Source of the DNA: 3107 sp001483205
GTDB lineage: Bacteria; Pseudomonadota; Alphaproteobacteria; Rhodobacterales; Rhodobacteraceae
Direction of reading: 5' to 3'
DNA length: 64,000 bases
NCBI GenBank assembly: GCA_964291375.2
Contig: OZ219809.1
Coordinates: 2,046,001-2,110,000 of the forward strand
Shown one piece after another: positions 1-8,114 of the stretch. The position numbers and the translations under genes are program-made. A model generated the notes under the pieces. That model saw nothing but the letters and a program-made list of their open reading frames with translations. It searched no databases and was not told where the DNA came from. How positions within the stretch are numbered: position 1 is the first letter of the stretch; the number at the start of each line of letters is the position of its first letter.

Positions 1-623
1 GGTCGCAGGCCGCGGTTCACATGCCGGTGGATATGCGCGATATTGGCTGCGATTTCTATGCCATCACCGGGCACAAGCTCTATGGTCCGTCCGGGTCAGG
101 GGCGATTTACGTGCATGAGGACCGGATGGCGGAAATGCGCCCCTTCATGGGCGGGGGGGATATGATCCGCGAGGTGACGCAAGAGACCGTCAGCTATAAC
201 GACCCGCCGATGAAGTTCGAGGCCGGAACCCCGGCGATTGTGCAGATGATCGGGCTGGGGGCGGCGCTTGATTATCTGACCGGGCTGGGAATGGCGCGGG
301 TTGCGGCCCATGAGCGGGGGCTGCGCGATTATGCCCGTGACCGGCTGGAGGGCATCAACTGGCTGAATGTTCAGGGGCAGTCGCCGGGCAAGGGGGCGAT
401 CTTTTCCCTGACCATGAACGGGGGGGCGCACCCCCATGACATATCGACCATTCTTGACCAGAAGGGCGTTGCGGTGCGGGCGGGCCATCACTGCGCGCAA
501 CCGCTGATGCGGCATCTGGGGGTGACGGCGACCGCGCGGGCCTCTTTCGGGCTTTACAATACGCAGGAAGAGGTTGACCGGCTGGTCGAGGCGCTTGAGC
601 TGTGCCAGGAGCTGTTCGGCTGA
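1..623 (+). CDS. sufS: Cysteine desulfurase SufS, 3' part
   Basis: Only the C-terminal half is present; the reading frame is open to the left edge. SufS is a PLP enzyme that takes sulfur from cysteine for Fe-S cluster assembly by the SUF system. The segment ITGHKLYGPSG holds the PLP-binding lysine, and RAGHHCAQPLM near the C-terminus holds the catalytic cysteine in the context typical of SufS (group II) rather than IscS. The upstream suf genes are presumably outside the window. A tRNA gene follows 65 bases after the stop codon. Confidence 0.93.
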   Translation, partial: SQAAVHMPVDMRDIGCDFYAITGHKLYGPSGSGAIYVHEDRMAEMRPFMGGGDMIREVTQETVSYNDPPMKFEAGTPAIVQMIGLGAALDYLTGLGMARVAAHERGLRDYARDRLEGINWLNVQGQSPGKGAIFSLTMNGGAHPHDISTILDQKGVAVRAGHHCAQPLMRHLGVTATARASFGLYNTQEEVDRLVEALELCQELFG

Positions 624-688
624 AGATGAATCAGTGATTGCGGGGCCGGGCGCAATGCCCTATATCCCCGCTCAACGGCTTACCCCGC

Positions 689-765
689 GCGCCCGTAGCT
701 CAGCCGGATAGAGCGCTGCCCTCCGAAGGCAGAGGTCAGAGGTTCGAATCCTCTCGGGCGCGCCA
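689..765 (+). tRNA. tRNA-Arg (anticodon CCG)
   Basis: The cloverleaf can be drawn by hand: 7-bp acceptor stem GCGCCCG/CGGGCGC, D-arm with GCTC/GAGC, anticodon stem CTGCC/GGCAG with loop CTCCGAA (anticodon CCG), T-arm AGAGG-TTCGAAT-CCTCT, discriminator G and an encoded CCA. It reads CGG arginine codons. It sits at the left border of the accessory region with the autotransporters and the toxin-antitoxin element. I found no second copy of its 3' end in the window, so an integration event here is not demonstrated. Confidence 0.95.
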
Positions 766-779
766 GGGTTTCAAAAGAC

Positions 780-842
780 CGCTGCGGAATGCCGGGCGGG
801 AACAGGTCCGGGGCTTGAACTCAAAATCCAGGCGTCAGGCTA
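780..842 (-). repeat. Dispersed repeat family A, copy 1
   Basis: On the minus strand this reads GCCTGACGCCTGGATTTTGA, then a TTCAAG-type segment and CTGTTCCCGCCCGGC. A second copy lies in opposite orientation at 5574-5636, so the two bracket the first autotransporter gene as an inverted pair; a third copy is at 29539-29618. Each copy sits just after the 3' end of a gene, here the tRNA. The role is unknown; a terminator or small mobile repeat is possible. Confidence 0.6.
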
Positions 843-1097
843 TATATTTTTCATCTTCCTTGCAGCGGCCATTATTCAACCCTGATAAACGCCAACAGGC
901 CCGTATTTTTCAAAACATAAAAATTTGGACACAATATAAAAAACGTTAGACATAATGCAAAAAACGTGCATGATTAACCCTGCTGATGAGCGCAAAACGC
1001 AAAGGGAATGGCGAACCGTCTGCCTCGCTTCTCCGGTCTGACCGCTAAAGCGAAGTGCCGGTGTTACAGCCATACCCGAATCGAGAGAGGTAAGGTT

Positions 1098-4000
1098 ATG
1101 CGGTTGACAGAGAAAGGCTTTTATAACGCTGCAATCGGGAACCACCGGCAGCCGACAGCCGAAACCCGCTCTGCTGCCCGTTGTGCCAGCAGCCCGATAA
1201 GCAACAGAACCGGACGGGGCAGCATGGCCGACGCCATGGCGGTGATTCGCCGGGGCGTGCTGGCCGTGGGATATGCGCCCCTGTTTGGCGGGGCGCGCGC
1301 CGCTGCACCGGATGGCCCGCCCGGTCTGCGGAAACGGGTCAGGGGCGGTTTCGGCCTGCCCTTTGCCTGCTCGCTGCTCTTCGCGGCCTCCGCCCCAACC
1401 GCCCATGCAACCTCCGGGGACGGATGCACGCACAATAACCTGCCTGAAACAACCTTCTGGAGCGCCTGCCTGACCATCGGACAAGAGCGCTTAAGCGGAT
1501 GGCCCACCTCGTGGGGATATGTCGATGTCGGGCCTAGCGATCCGGTGACCGGTGCCCTCAACGCCAGAACCTTCACGTTTGATGATGTGGACTACTCGAT
1601 TGATGAGTTTCTCACCTTCGAGACCAAGCCCTCGGCCATGCCGGGGCGGCTGTTGCTGTCCTTCGGAACAGGCCAACCCATGCGAGACAACTACCCATCT
1701 GAATACACCGACCCCTCGGAATGGGTTCTGAGGATCGGCGATGAAGATTTCCGCTTCAGCGACACGGTTGGCTATTTTAACGAACGAAATCGAGAGGGCT
1801 TCTTCGGCAACCGCTACTGGACCACTGCGCCGTCCTGGAGTGCGGGCAACATCGGCGATGTGGTGTCTGTGAGCCTGCGGAATGGTGATCCGACCCCGGC
1901 ACCGCAAATCGTGCCTCCGGGCGCGCCGACGGTCGCGGTGACGCCGGGGGACGGCGAGATGCAACTCGGCTGGCAAGCGCCGGAATATGACGGCACGATC
2001 ACGGGCTGGCAGGTGCGCTATGGTGTGTATGACACCGCAACCGATGCGGTGGACTGGGGCGAATGGGCGGACATATCCGGGGCGACGGCAGAGACGGTTT
2101 CGCACACGGTGACGGGGCTTGATAACGGACAGGCCTATGGGTTCGGGTTGCGCGCGGTGGCGGGCACAGTGACAGGAGACTCGTCGACCAATATAGCAAC
2201 ACCCCTGGCGACCAGCCTGCTGGATGTGCGGCTGTCGGGGTCGTTGCCGGAAAGTCCGCAGGGCAGTTCCGATAAGGGGTTGCGCTCGTCCGATCCCGGT
2301 GACGGGCAGGGCTGTGAGGTGCAGGTGGAGGTTGAGTTTTTCGACGACGACGGCAATGCGGTGCAAGTGAATGCGCTGGCGGCCACGCACTTCACGGTTG
2401 AGGACGGGACCATCGGCACGCCGGTGCAGGACGCGGACGGTCTCGGCTGGACGGTTCCGGCCTGGGCAAATCCGGGCTTCACCCCCAGGCTGATGCGGGT
2501 GTTGCTGGGGAGAACGGATCACTGGGAAGCGTCGGAGCATGTGTTCCGTATCAGTGCGGGCGAGACCTGCGCGGCGTCGGTGCCCCCCACGTCTCTGGCC
2601 TCGCTTGCGCTTGAGGGGATGGAGCTGGACCCGGCCTTTGACCCTGACACCTACCAATACCGTGTCACGGTGCCGAATTTCGTCACCAGTGCCACGCTGG
2701 ATGCGCAGGCTGTGTATGAGACGGCCACCGTGTCGATCAACCGCGAAGACGATGACGAGGATGTCCCCGGCCATCAGGTGGCGCTGTCGAACATTTTCCA
2801 CGTGACGATCAGCGTGACGGTCGGCGACGAGACACAGAGCTACTACATCAACGGGTCTCCGCCGCCACCGGACGATGCGCTGACCGGCTTTGAGTTGGTG
2901 GATGCGGCGACGGACGCGGATTTGGGCGCGATTGCGGATGGCGATACGTTGTCGGGGTCGGCGACGGGGCTGTATGGTTTCCGCGCGGCGGTCACGCCGG
3001 GGGTGGAGATCGGCAGTGTGGTGCTGACGCTTTCCGGTCCGGACGAGGGTGACACCCATACGCAGACCGAGGGCCTGTTGCCCTATTCGCTCTACGGCGA
3101 TGCGCCGGGCGGTGCGAATGGCGGCCGGGCCGAGCATGGCCGGGTGCTGGCGGCGGGGTCGTATACGCTCTCGGCGACGGCCTATGCAGGGAGCGGCGGC
3201 GCGGGTGATGCGCTTGACACGCGCTCGGTGACGTTCACGGTTGAGGGCGCGGCCACAACGCTGCCGGCCTCGGCGGGGGTGCTGACCGGCCTGGTGCTGG
3301 TTGATGCCTCGGACAACACCGATCTGGGCGCGATTGCGGATGGCGATACGCTGTCGGTGTCGTCGGACGGCACCTATGGCATCCGCGCTGGCGTGGGGCA
3401 GACCGTCGGCAGCGTGGTGCTGACGCTTTCCGGTCCGGGCGAGACGGACACCCATACGCAGACCGAGAGCATTGCGCCCTATTCGCTCTATGGCGACGAG
3501 GATGACGGGGCCGGCGGGCGGACGCTCAATGGCGAGGCCCTGCCGGTGGGGTCGTATACGCTGACGGCAACGGCCTATGCGGAGCGCGGCGGCGCGGGCG
3601 AGGTGCAGGGCACGCTGTCGGTGTCGTTTGATGTGGCGGTCGGATTGCCCGGACTGTCGGTGGCGGATGCAAGCGCCACGGAAGGCACCGATGAGGCGCT
3701 TGAATTCGTAGTGACACTGGATCGCGAGGCGACCGGCACGGTGACGGTGAGCTATACGACTGAGGATGGCGTCGCGACGGCGCCTGCGGATTACACGACG
3801 ACCTCTGGCACCCTGACCTTCGCGGCGGGCGAGACCACACAGACGGTTTCGGTGCCGATCGTGAACGACGGCCATGATGAGGGCAGCGAAACGATGACCC
3901 TGACGCTTTCGGGGGCAACCGGGGCGACGATCACCGATGACCGGGCGACGGGAACGATCTCGAATGACGGCCCGATCCCCGAGGCATGGCTGGCCCGTTT

Positions 4001-5453
4001 CGGGCGCACGGTGACGGGTCAGGTGCTGGATGCGGTGGAGACCCGGCTGTCGGCCACGCGCGCGGTGGGGGTTGAGGCCCGGCTTGCGGGTGAGGCCCTG
4101 CCGTCTTCGGATGAGGCGGCGGCGTCTCTGGCCTCGTGGCTCGCCCCGGCGGAACCGGATCGGGGCCTGATGTCTCAGGCGGACGCCCCCGGCGGGGTGC
4201 GGTTCGAGACCCGCGCCCTGACCGAACGGGATTTCCTCGTCGGCACGTCCTTTGCGATGACGGCGCAGGCGGGTGAGGGCGGCGGTTTTGCCTCGCTGTG
4301 GGGCAATGCCTCGGTCACCGGTTTCGATGGCCGGAGGGCCAACCTGACCCTGGACGGCGAGGTGACCACCGGGCTGATCGGTGTTGACTGGGCGGCGGAC
4401 AACCGGGTTATGGGCCTGGCGCTCGGCCATTCGCGCGGCACCGGCAACTATCGGGATGCGGAGGGTTCGCCCGGCATGGACGGCAAGATCGAGGCGACGC
4501 TGACCGGCCTCTACCCCTATGCGGGCATTGACCTGACCGACCGGCTGTCGGTCTGGGCGGCGGCGGGCCACGGCACCGGCGAGGTGACGGTGACGCCATC
4601 GGGCGGGGCCGACCTGACGGCTGACCTGTCGATGTCGATGCTGGCGGCGGGGTTGCGCAACGAGGTTCTGCGGCCTGCGGGCAGTGGTCTCTCGCTGGCG
4701 GTTAAGGGCGATGCGCGCTTCACCCGGACCTCCTCGGACGCGGTGGATGGCATGAGCACGAGCGGCGGCAATCTGGCGGCGGCGGACGCGGATGTGTGGC
4801 TGCTGCGCGCCGGGATCGAGGGGTCGCAGACGATGACCCTGACCGCCGGTGCCACCCTCACCCCGTCTTTCGGGGTCGGGCTGCGGCTTGACGGCGGCGA
4901 CGCCGAGACCGGTATGGGCGCGGACATCGGCGGCGGTCTGGCCTTTGCCGATCCGGCGAGCGGCCTGACGCTTGACCTGAAGGCGCGGGGGCTGCTGGCC
5001 CATGAGGCGTCGGGTTTCCGGGAGTGGGGCGCGAGTATTGCCGCCTCGTGGGATCCGCGCCCGACGACCGACCGGGGGCCGGCGCTGTCGCTCACGCAGA
5101 CCTGGGGCGCATCGCCGTCGGGCGGCATGGATGCGCTGCTGTCGCGCGAGACGCTGGCGGGGCTGGCGGCGGATGACAGCGCCGGGACGTTCGGGGCGGC
5201 GGGCCGTCTGGAGGGTGAACTGGGCTATGGCATCGCGATGTTCGGCGGCGGGTTCACTGGGACGCCGAATGTCGGTTTTGCCCTGTCGGACGGCGGGGCG
5301 CGTGAGTGGCGGGTCGGCTGGCGGCTCAGCCCCGGCGGAACCGCGCGCGGCGATTTTGACTTTGGCTTCAGTCTTGATGCCACCCGGCGCGACCCCGCAG
5401 GCGGCGGTGCCCCCGAGCACGCAGTGGCGCTGAAGGGCGCACTGCGCTGGTAG
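1098..5453 (+). CDS. Autotransporter with FN3, Ig-like, Calx-beta passenger and C-terminal barrel
   Basis: Predicted secreted type V autotransporter of about 1450 residues. I chose the ATG at 1098 because GAGAGG lies just before it; the frame stays open upstream to 1008. The N-terminus is long, with a hydrophobic signal-like stretch ending in TAHA near residue 105. Then follow a beta-rich domain (about 110-265), a fibronectin III domain (about 275-370), two Ig-like repeats beginning LTGFELVDA and LTGLVLVDA and sharing SLYGD and SYTLTATAYA (about 595-850), one Calx-beta domain (LSVADASATEGTDEALEF), a linker and a beta-barrel that ends in an aromatic residue (GALRW), as the BAM machinery expects. 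The barrel is almost identical to that of the gene at 9036-15584. An adhesive or host-contact role is inferred. Confidence 0.85.
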   Translation: MRLTEKGFYNAAIGNHRQPTAETRSAARCASSPISNRTGRGSMADAMAVIRRGVLAVGYAPLFGGARAAAPDGPPGLRKRVRGGFGLPFACSLLFAASAPTAHATSGDGCTHNNLPETTFWSACLTIGQERLSGWPTSWGYVDVGPSDPVTGALNARTFTFDDVDYSIDEFLTFETKPSAMPGRLLLSFGTGQPMRDNYPSEYTDPSEWVLRIGDEDFRFSDTVGYFNERNREGFFGNRYWTTAPSWSAGNIGDVVSVSLRNGDPTPAPQIVPPGAPTVAVTPGDGEMQLGWQAPEYDGTITGWQVRYGVYDTATDAVDWGEWADISGATAETVSHTVTGLDNGQAYGFGLRAVAGTVTGDSSTNIATPLATSLLDVRLSGSLPESPQGSSDKGLRSSDPGDGQGCEVQVEVEFFDDDGNAVQVNALAATHFTVEDGTIGTPVQDADGLGWTVPAWANPGFTPRLMRVLLGRTDHWEASEHVFRISAGETCAASVPPTSLASLALEGMELDPAFDPDTYQYRVTVPNFVTSATLDAQAVYETATVSINREDDDEDVPGHQVALSNIFHVTISVTVGDETQSYYINGSPPPPDDALTGFELVDAATDADLGAIADGDTLSGSATGLYGFRAAVTPGVEIGSVVLTLSGPDEGDTHTQTEGLLPYSLYGDAPGGANGGRAEHGRVLAAGSYTLSATAYAGSGGAGDALDTRSVTFTVEGAATTLPASAGVLTGLVLVDASDNTDLGAIADGDTLSVSSDGTYGIRAGVGQTVGSVVLTLSGPGETDTHTQTESIAPYSLYGDEDDGAGGRTLNGEALPVGSYTLTATAYAERGGAGEVQGTLSVSFDVAVGLPGLSVADASATEGTDEALEFVVTLDREATGTVTVSYTTEDGVATAPADYTTTSGTLTFAAGETTQTVSVPIVNDGHDEGSETMTLTLSGATGATITDDRATGTISNDGPIPEAWLARFGRTVTGQVLDAVETRLSATRAVGVEARLAGEALPSSDEAAASLASWLAPAEPDRGLMSQADAPGGVRFETRALTERDFLVGTSFAMTAQAGEGGGFASLWGNASVTGFDGRRANLTLDGEVTTGLIGVDWAADNRVMGLALGHSRGTGNYRDAEGSPGMDGKIEATLTGLYPYAGIDLTDRLSVWAAAGHGTGEVTVTPSGGADLTADLSMSMLAAGLRNEVLRPAGSGLSLAVKGDARFTRTSSDAVDGMSTSGGNLAAADADVWLLRAGIEGSQTMTLTAGATLTPSFGVGLRLDGGDAETGMGADIGGGLAFADPASGLTLDLKARGLLAHEASGFREWGASIAASWDPRPTTDRGPALSLTQTWGASPSGGMDALLSRETLAGLAADDSAGTFGAAGRLEGELGYGIAMFGGGFTGTPNVGFALSDGGAREWRVGWRLSPGGTARGDFDFGFSLDATRRDPAGGGAPEHAVALKGALRW

Positions 5454-5512
5454 CGGTGATTGCAGCGGAGACCGCCGGGACCGGAGCGGAGACTTTGAAG
5501 GGGCGGCGGGTG
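3820..5512 (+). repeat. Large inverted repeat, left arm (autotransporter 3' end)
   Basis: From the end of the Calx-beta domain through the barrel and about 60 bases past the stop, this segment is nearly identical to the reverse complement of 8977-10670. Protein differences I can see in the barrel are few, for example RDAEG versus RGAEG and MSTSGG versus ALGG. Identity falls quickly upstream of about 3820. Weaker similarity continues past the stop to about 5560. Recombination between the arms would invert the 3.4-kb interval and swap gene ends. Confidence 0.85.
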
Positions 5513-5573
5513 TTATGCCCCCGCCTGCCCAGGCCAAACAACAAAACCGTGCTTGTGACAAAGGCCTCGGCAT

Positions 5574-5636
5574 ATCGCCTGACACCTGGATTTTGAGTCC
5601 AATTCCAAGCCCTGTTCCCGCCCGGCGGAACGCCGC
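5574..5636 (+). repeat. Dispersed repeat family A, copy 2
   Basis: Begins GCCTGACACCTGGATTTTGA and runs through a CTGTTCCCGCCCGGC segment. It matches copy 1 (reverse complement of 780-842) closely and copy 3 (29539-29618) more loosely. It follows the 3' end of the first autotransporter gene. Confidence 0.6.
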
Positions 5637-5663
5637 GCCTGCTTGGGCTCCGCCCGTTCGGCC

Positions 5664-5690
5664 CTGAAACGGTCCACCGGACCGTTTCAG
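5664..5690. terminator. Perfect 12-bp hairpin, likely transcription terminator
   Basis: CTGAAACGGTCC, a 3-base loop, then GGACCGTTTCAG form a perfect stem. It lies between the first autotransporter gene and the glpK remnant, which converge on it, so it could stop transcription from both sides. There is no clear T-run on either side. Confidence 0.5.
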
Positions 5691-5809
5691 AGGCGGGCCT
5701 CACCCCTCAATGGGGTGAACGGCGGGTGTGCCCCCGTGCAGGCCGCGCGCCCTGCCGTTTTCCCCGAAGGCCTTACGGATCACCGGCAACAGCACCTGCA
5801 ACCCGCCCG

Positions 5810-5980
5810 CTACAGGCTCAGCGTTGCCGCGACTGCCCGCTTCCACCCCGCATAACGGGCCTCTTGCTCTTCCCCGCTCATCCCCGGCGCAAACCGCGCC
5901 TGCCGCACCCAGGCCCGCGCAAAATCCTCTTGCGACGGCAGCACGCCCGTGCTCATCCCCGCCAGCCATGCCGCGCCCGG
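5810..5980 (-). pseudogene. glpK: Glycerol kinase, 3' remnant
   Basis: The minus strand encodes the end of glycerol kinase: GAAWLAGMSTGVLPS, then a WVRQARFAPGM segment and YAGWKRAVAATLSL before the stop at 5810. GAAxLAG and YxGWxxAV are typical of the GlpK C-terminus. About 55 codons remain. The N-terminal piece (about 115 codons) lies on the other side of the toxin-antitoxin element at 7405-7785, and roughly 300 central codons, estimated from the usual length near 500, are missing. Glycerol kinase cannot be made from this locus. Confidence 0.85.
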
Positions 5981-6067
5981 CGCGCTTGCAAAAACAGACG
6001 ACGAAGAATATGAAAAACAAATCCGCAGACTCGCGTTATGAATGAGGGACCAAAGGGGGGCAGGTCA
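5969..6067 (+). repeat. Left 99-bp inverted repeat of the toxin-antitoxin element
   Basis: Starts TGCCGCGCCCGGCGCGCTTG and ends GGGGGGCAGGTCA. The outermost bases still fit the glpK frame, and the innermost bases provide the G-rich ribosome-binding region of the toxin gene, so the repeat also acts as the 5' leader of the module. Confidence 0.85.
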
Positions 6068-6598
6068 ATGACAGTCGACGACTTCATCGCTTTGATCAAG
6101 AAGAGTGGACAGCATAATTATCTATACCACTTCACTGACGAGAGCAATTTTGAGCAGATCGACAAACTAGGATTGGTTTCTAAAGAGCGAATGCGCAAAG
6201 AGGGTTGGTGGCCCAACAAAACTGGTGGCAATGAATGGAGCCACGACCAAGACAGAGCCCGAGGCATTGATCCATTTGTCAGCCTATGCCTTACTTCAAA
6301 TCATCCAATGAAGTATCTGGCACAGAAGGATGGACGCCTACCCAATCCAAAGTATCTGATGATTTCTCCGGACGTACTGAAAATTCCGGACGTGCGTATT
6401 GCGTTCGGTGTGGCCAATAAGAATGACACCTTGATCTTGCCGCTTTCAGACGCGTTGCCCCACCTTGACATAGAGGTAATTTACACGAGGACAAACTGGT
6501 CTGACCCTGACGTTCAGTCTCGCTTACAGGCCGCAGAGAAAATGGAAGTACTCGTACCGCACGGTGTGCCTAAAGATCTAATATTGGGGTATCGATAA
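6068..6598 (+). CDS. darT: DarT-family DNA ADP-ribosyltransferase toxin
   Basis: Predicted 176-residue toxin of the DarT (DUF4433) family, which uses NAD+ to ADP-ribosylate bases in DNA and stops replication. Seen in the sequence: YLYHFTDESNFEQI at residues 18-31 (NAD-binding H-x-T type motif followed by GLVS), R63/R65 region, and MEVLVPHGVP near residue 160, the place and context of the family's catalytic glutamate. I chose ATG 6068, directly after GGGGGCAGGTCA; an ATG at 6038 is in frame but lies in the inverted repeat. It is slightly shorter than the roughly 200 residues usual for DarT. The next gene overlaps by one base (TAATG), suggesting coupled translation with its antitoxin. The toxin could be active or attenuated; sequence alone cannot tell. 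Confidence 0.82.
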   Translation: MTVDDFIALIKKSGQHNYLYHFTDESNFEQIDKLGLVSKERMRKEGWWPNKTGGNEWSHDQDRARGIDPFVSLCLTSNHPMKYLAQKDGRLPNPKYLMISPDVLKIPDVRIAFGVANKNDTLILPLSDALPHLDIEVIYTRTNWSDPDVQSRLQAAEKMEVLVPHGVPKDLILGYR

Positions 6599-7242
6599 TG
6601 GCCAGTCGCCCTGTATTTATGCCTGCTTTCAGCGGACGGCAATTGGTGCAAGAGCGTTCGTTCGATTTCCCTTGGGCTCCAGGATTCGCTGAGGTCCAGA
6701 AAAAGAAAAATGTTGCAGCACTACATAGCGCTGCAAGAAGGAACGGTATCGAGAGAATTTTAGAAATATCATCGAAATCCGAAGAGGAACTCGGGAAAAG
6801 GTTGAGCGCTTTTAGCCTAAAGGTACCTTTGAATACCGGCAAATTCCCGCTTGAGAGCGTCTACCAAGGTTCGAAAACCTTTGAGCGGTGCGGGCCATTT
6901 CCGGAAGTATTTCGGATGACGCCGCGCGAAGCTAAGCGTTTTATTCGAGAAGTAGATGCTGAAAATCTTGTTCGGTTTGAACTTGAGGGAGAACACTTTC
7001 CACTATCGCCAAAGAATGCTTTTTATGACTGGCTGTACATCCGATCGCTGGTAGAGCACGCTGACTGGATCGAGAAGAACGTTCATTATGATGGTTTCAC
7101 GGACATAGAGTTTAATCCTGCCAAGCAGGTAAACTGTCAGGCCCGGGCTTTTGCCGAATTTCTAAGCCTGTTGAGCCGATCTAAGCTGAAAGAGGCCGCG
7201 GGTAATTTCTATGCGTTCGCAGACATGCTGAGCGTAGTGTGA
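6598..7242 (+). CDS. NADAR-type antitoxin associated with DarT1
   Basis: A 214-residue protein resembling the DarT1-associated NADAR family. Supporting segments are PVFMPAFSGRQLVQE at the start, ILEISSKSEEELGKRLSAFS, FPLESVYQGSKTFE, FYDWLYIRSL and FTDIEFNPAKQVNCQARAFA. NADAR proteins are known to remove ADP-ribose linked to guanine, so this gene would reverse the damage made by its partner instead of binding the toxin. Many DarT toxins pair with DarG macrodomain antitoxins, which this is not. It starts on the last base of the toxin stop codon. GC content is lower than in the neighbouring chromosomal genes. Confidence 0.8.
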   Translation: MASRPVFMPAFSGRQLVQERSFDFPWAPGFAEVQKKKNVAALHSAARRNGIERILEISSKSEEELGKRLSAFSLKVPLNTGKFPLESVYQGSKTFERCGPFPEVFRMTPREAKRFIREVDAENLVRFELEGEHFPLSPKNAFYDWLYIRSLVEHADWIEKNVHYDGFTDIEFNPAKQVNCQARAFAEFLSLLSRSKLKEAAGNFYAFADMLSVV

Positions 7243-7350
7243 TGCACTCGCATTCCCCCGCGATTGGGACCGACGTTCCACCATGCCGCTTGTTTGTGCT
7301 GCATTCGGACCTCCTTCGCACCTGCAACTTGATAAAGACCAGATGCCCAC

Positions 7351-7449
7351 TGACCTGCCCCCCGATGTTCCCTCATTCATAACGGGAGTCTGCGGATTTG
7401 GTTTTCATATTCTTCGTCGTCTGTTTGTGCAAGCGCGCAGGGCGCGGCA
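7351..7449 (-). repeat. Right 99-bp inverted repeat of the toxin-antitoxin element
   Basis: Reverse complement matches 5969-6067 apart from a few substitutions. It begins about 110 bases after the antitoxin stop and runs into the truncated N-terminal part of glpK; that reading frame ends inside the repeat after the residues CTNRRRRI. Confidence 0.85.
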
Positions 7450-7785
7450 CATGTAGGCGGTGCGCCGGTCCTGCCAGACGATGGCATTGCAGACCGCCTT
7501 GCCGGTGCGCCGGTCCCAGACGATTGTGGTTTCGCGCTGATTGGCGATGCCGATTGCCGCAATCGCGGCGGGGCTGATCCCGGCCTGTTCAACGGCGGCG
7601 CGGCAGGTCGAGACCGTCGAGGCCCATATGTCCTCCGGGTCGTGCTCCACCTGGCCGGAATGCGGGAAATGCTGGGGAAATTCCTGTTGAGCGATAGCCC
7701 GGATGGTCAGGTCGGTGTCAAAGACGATGGCGCGGCTGGATGTGGTGCCCTGGTCGATTGCCAGAATGCAGGTGGGGTCGGTCAT
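7405..7785 (-). pseudogene. glpK: Glycerol kinase, 5' remnant
   Basis: Starts MTDPTCILAIDQGTTSSRAI, the conserved phosphate-1 region of FGGY kinases, and continues to ANQRETTIVWDRRTGK and NAIVWQDRRTA, both typical of GlpK. The similarity stops after about 115 codons where the right inverted repeat begins, and the frame closes at 7405. It is the 5' partner of the remnant at 5810-5980. GlpK phosphorylates glycerol to glycerol-3-phosphate. Confidence 0.9.
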
Positions 7786-8114
7786 GGGCGGCGGTGCCTC
7801 CGGCAGGTGTCAGTTCCCCCGCATCGTATCGCAATCACGGGGGAGACCCAAAAGCATTTGCCCGCTTGCCGGAAAATTCCCGCCGCTCTCTGCCTGTGCG
7901 CCCCGTGCCCCGTGCCGGGCAAACGGGTGACACGCCCGCCGGAAGACGTTACCTTCCGGGTGTTGCGGCATTGGGGTGGTGCCCCCGGCACAGGTGCCGG
8001 ATCAGTCCGAAGACGCGGAGGAGCCGGATCCATGGCATTTCCGAACCTGATTTTGGCGACGCGCCGGGCATCGCTGCACCGGCCCATGACCGCCGTCGTG
8101 AACCGGTGGTGGTG
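7786..8114. other. Intergenic stretch between glpK remnant and PPTase
   Basis: About 330 bases between divergent genes. It must hold the promoter of the phosphopantetheinyl transferase gene and the old glpK promoter, but I see no convincing -35/-10 pair or operator. The PPTase frame stays open upstream to 7740, but those codons do not resemble the family. Confidence 0.4.

Larger units (their letters stand above)
5969..7449 (+). mobile_element. 1.48-kb element with 99-bp inverted repeats carrying a DarT/NADAR module
   Basis: The ends 5969-6067 and 7351-7449 are inverted copies of each other with only a handful of mismatches. Inside are only two genes, darT-like and NADAR-like, with lower GC than the flanks. 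No transposase or integrase is present. The element sits inside glpK, whose two ends flank it while the middle of the gene is gone, so insertion came with, or was followed by, a deletion. No short target duplication is evident. It may be a non-autonomous unit moved by an enzyme encoded elsewhere. Confidence 0.7.

Noticed and set aside
638..949. Open frame across the tRNA-Arg gene
   Set aside because: It runs through the tRNA and a repeat and has no family similarity.
1491..5585. Very long minus-strand open frame opposite the first autotransporter gene
   Set aside because: Its protein is Arg/His/Pro-rich without domains; it is a high-GC shadow of the coding strand, which has clear domains.
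6038..6067. Earlier start of the toxin at 6038
   Set aside because: The extra ten residues lie in the inverted repeat and the G-rich ribosome-binding region directly precedes ATG 6068.
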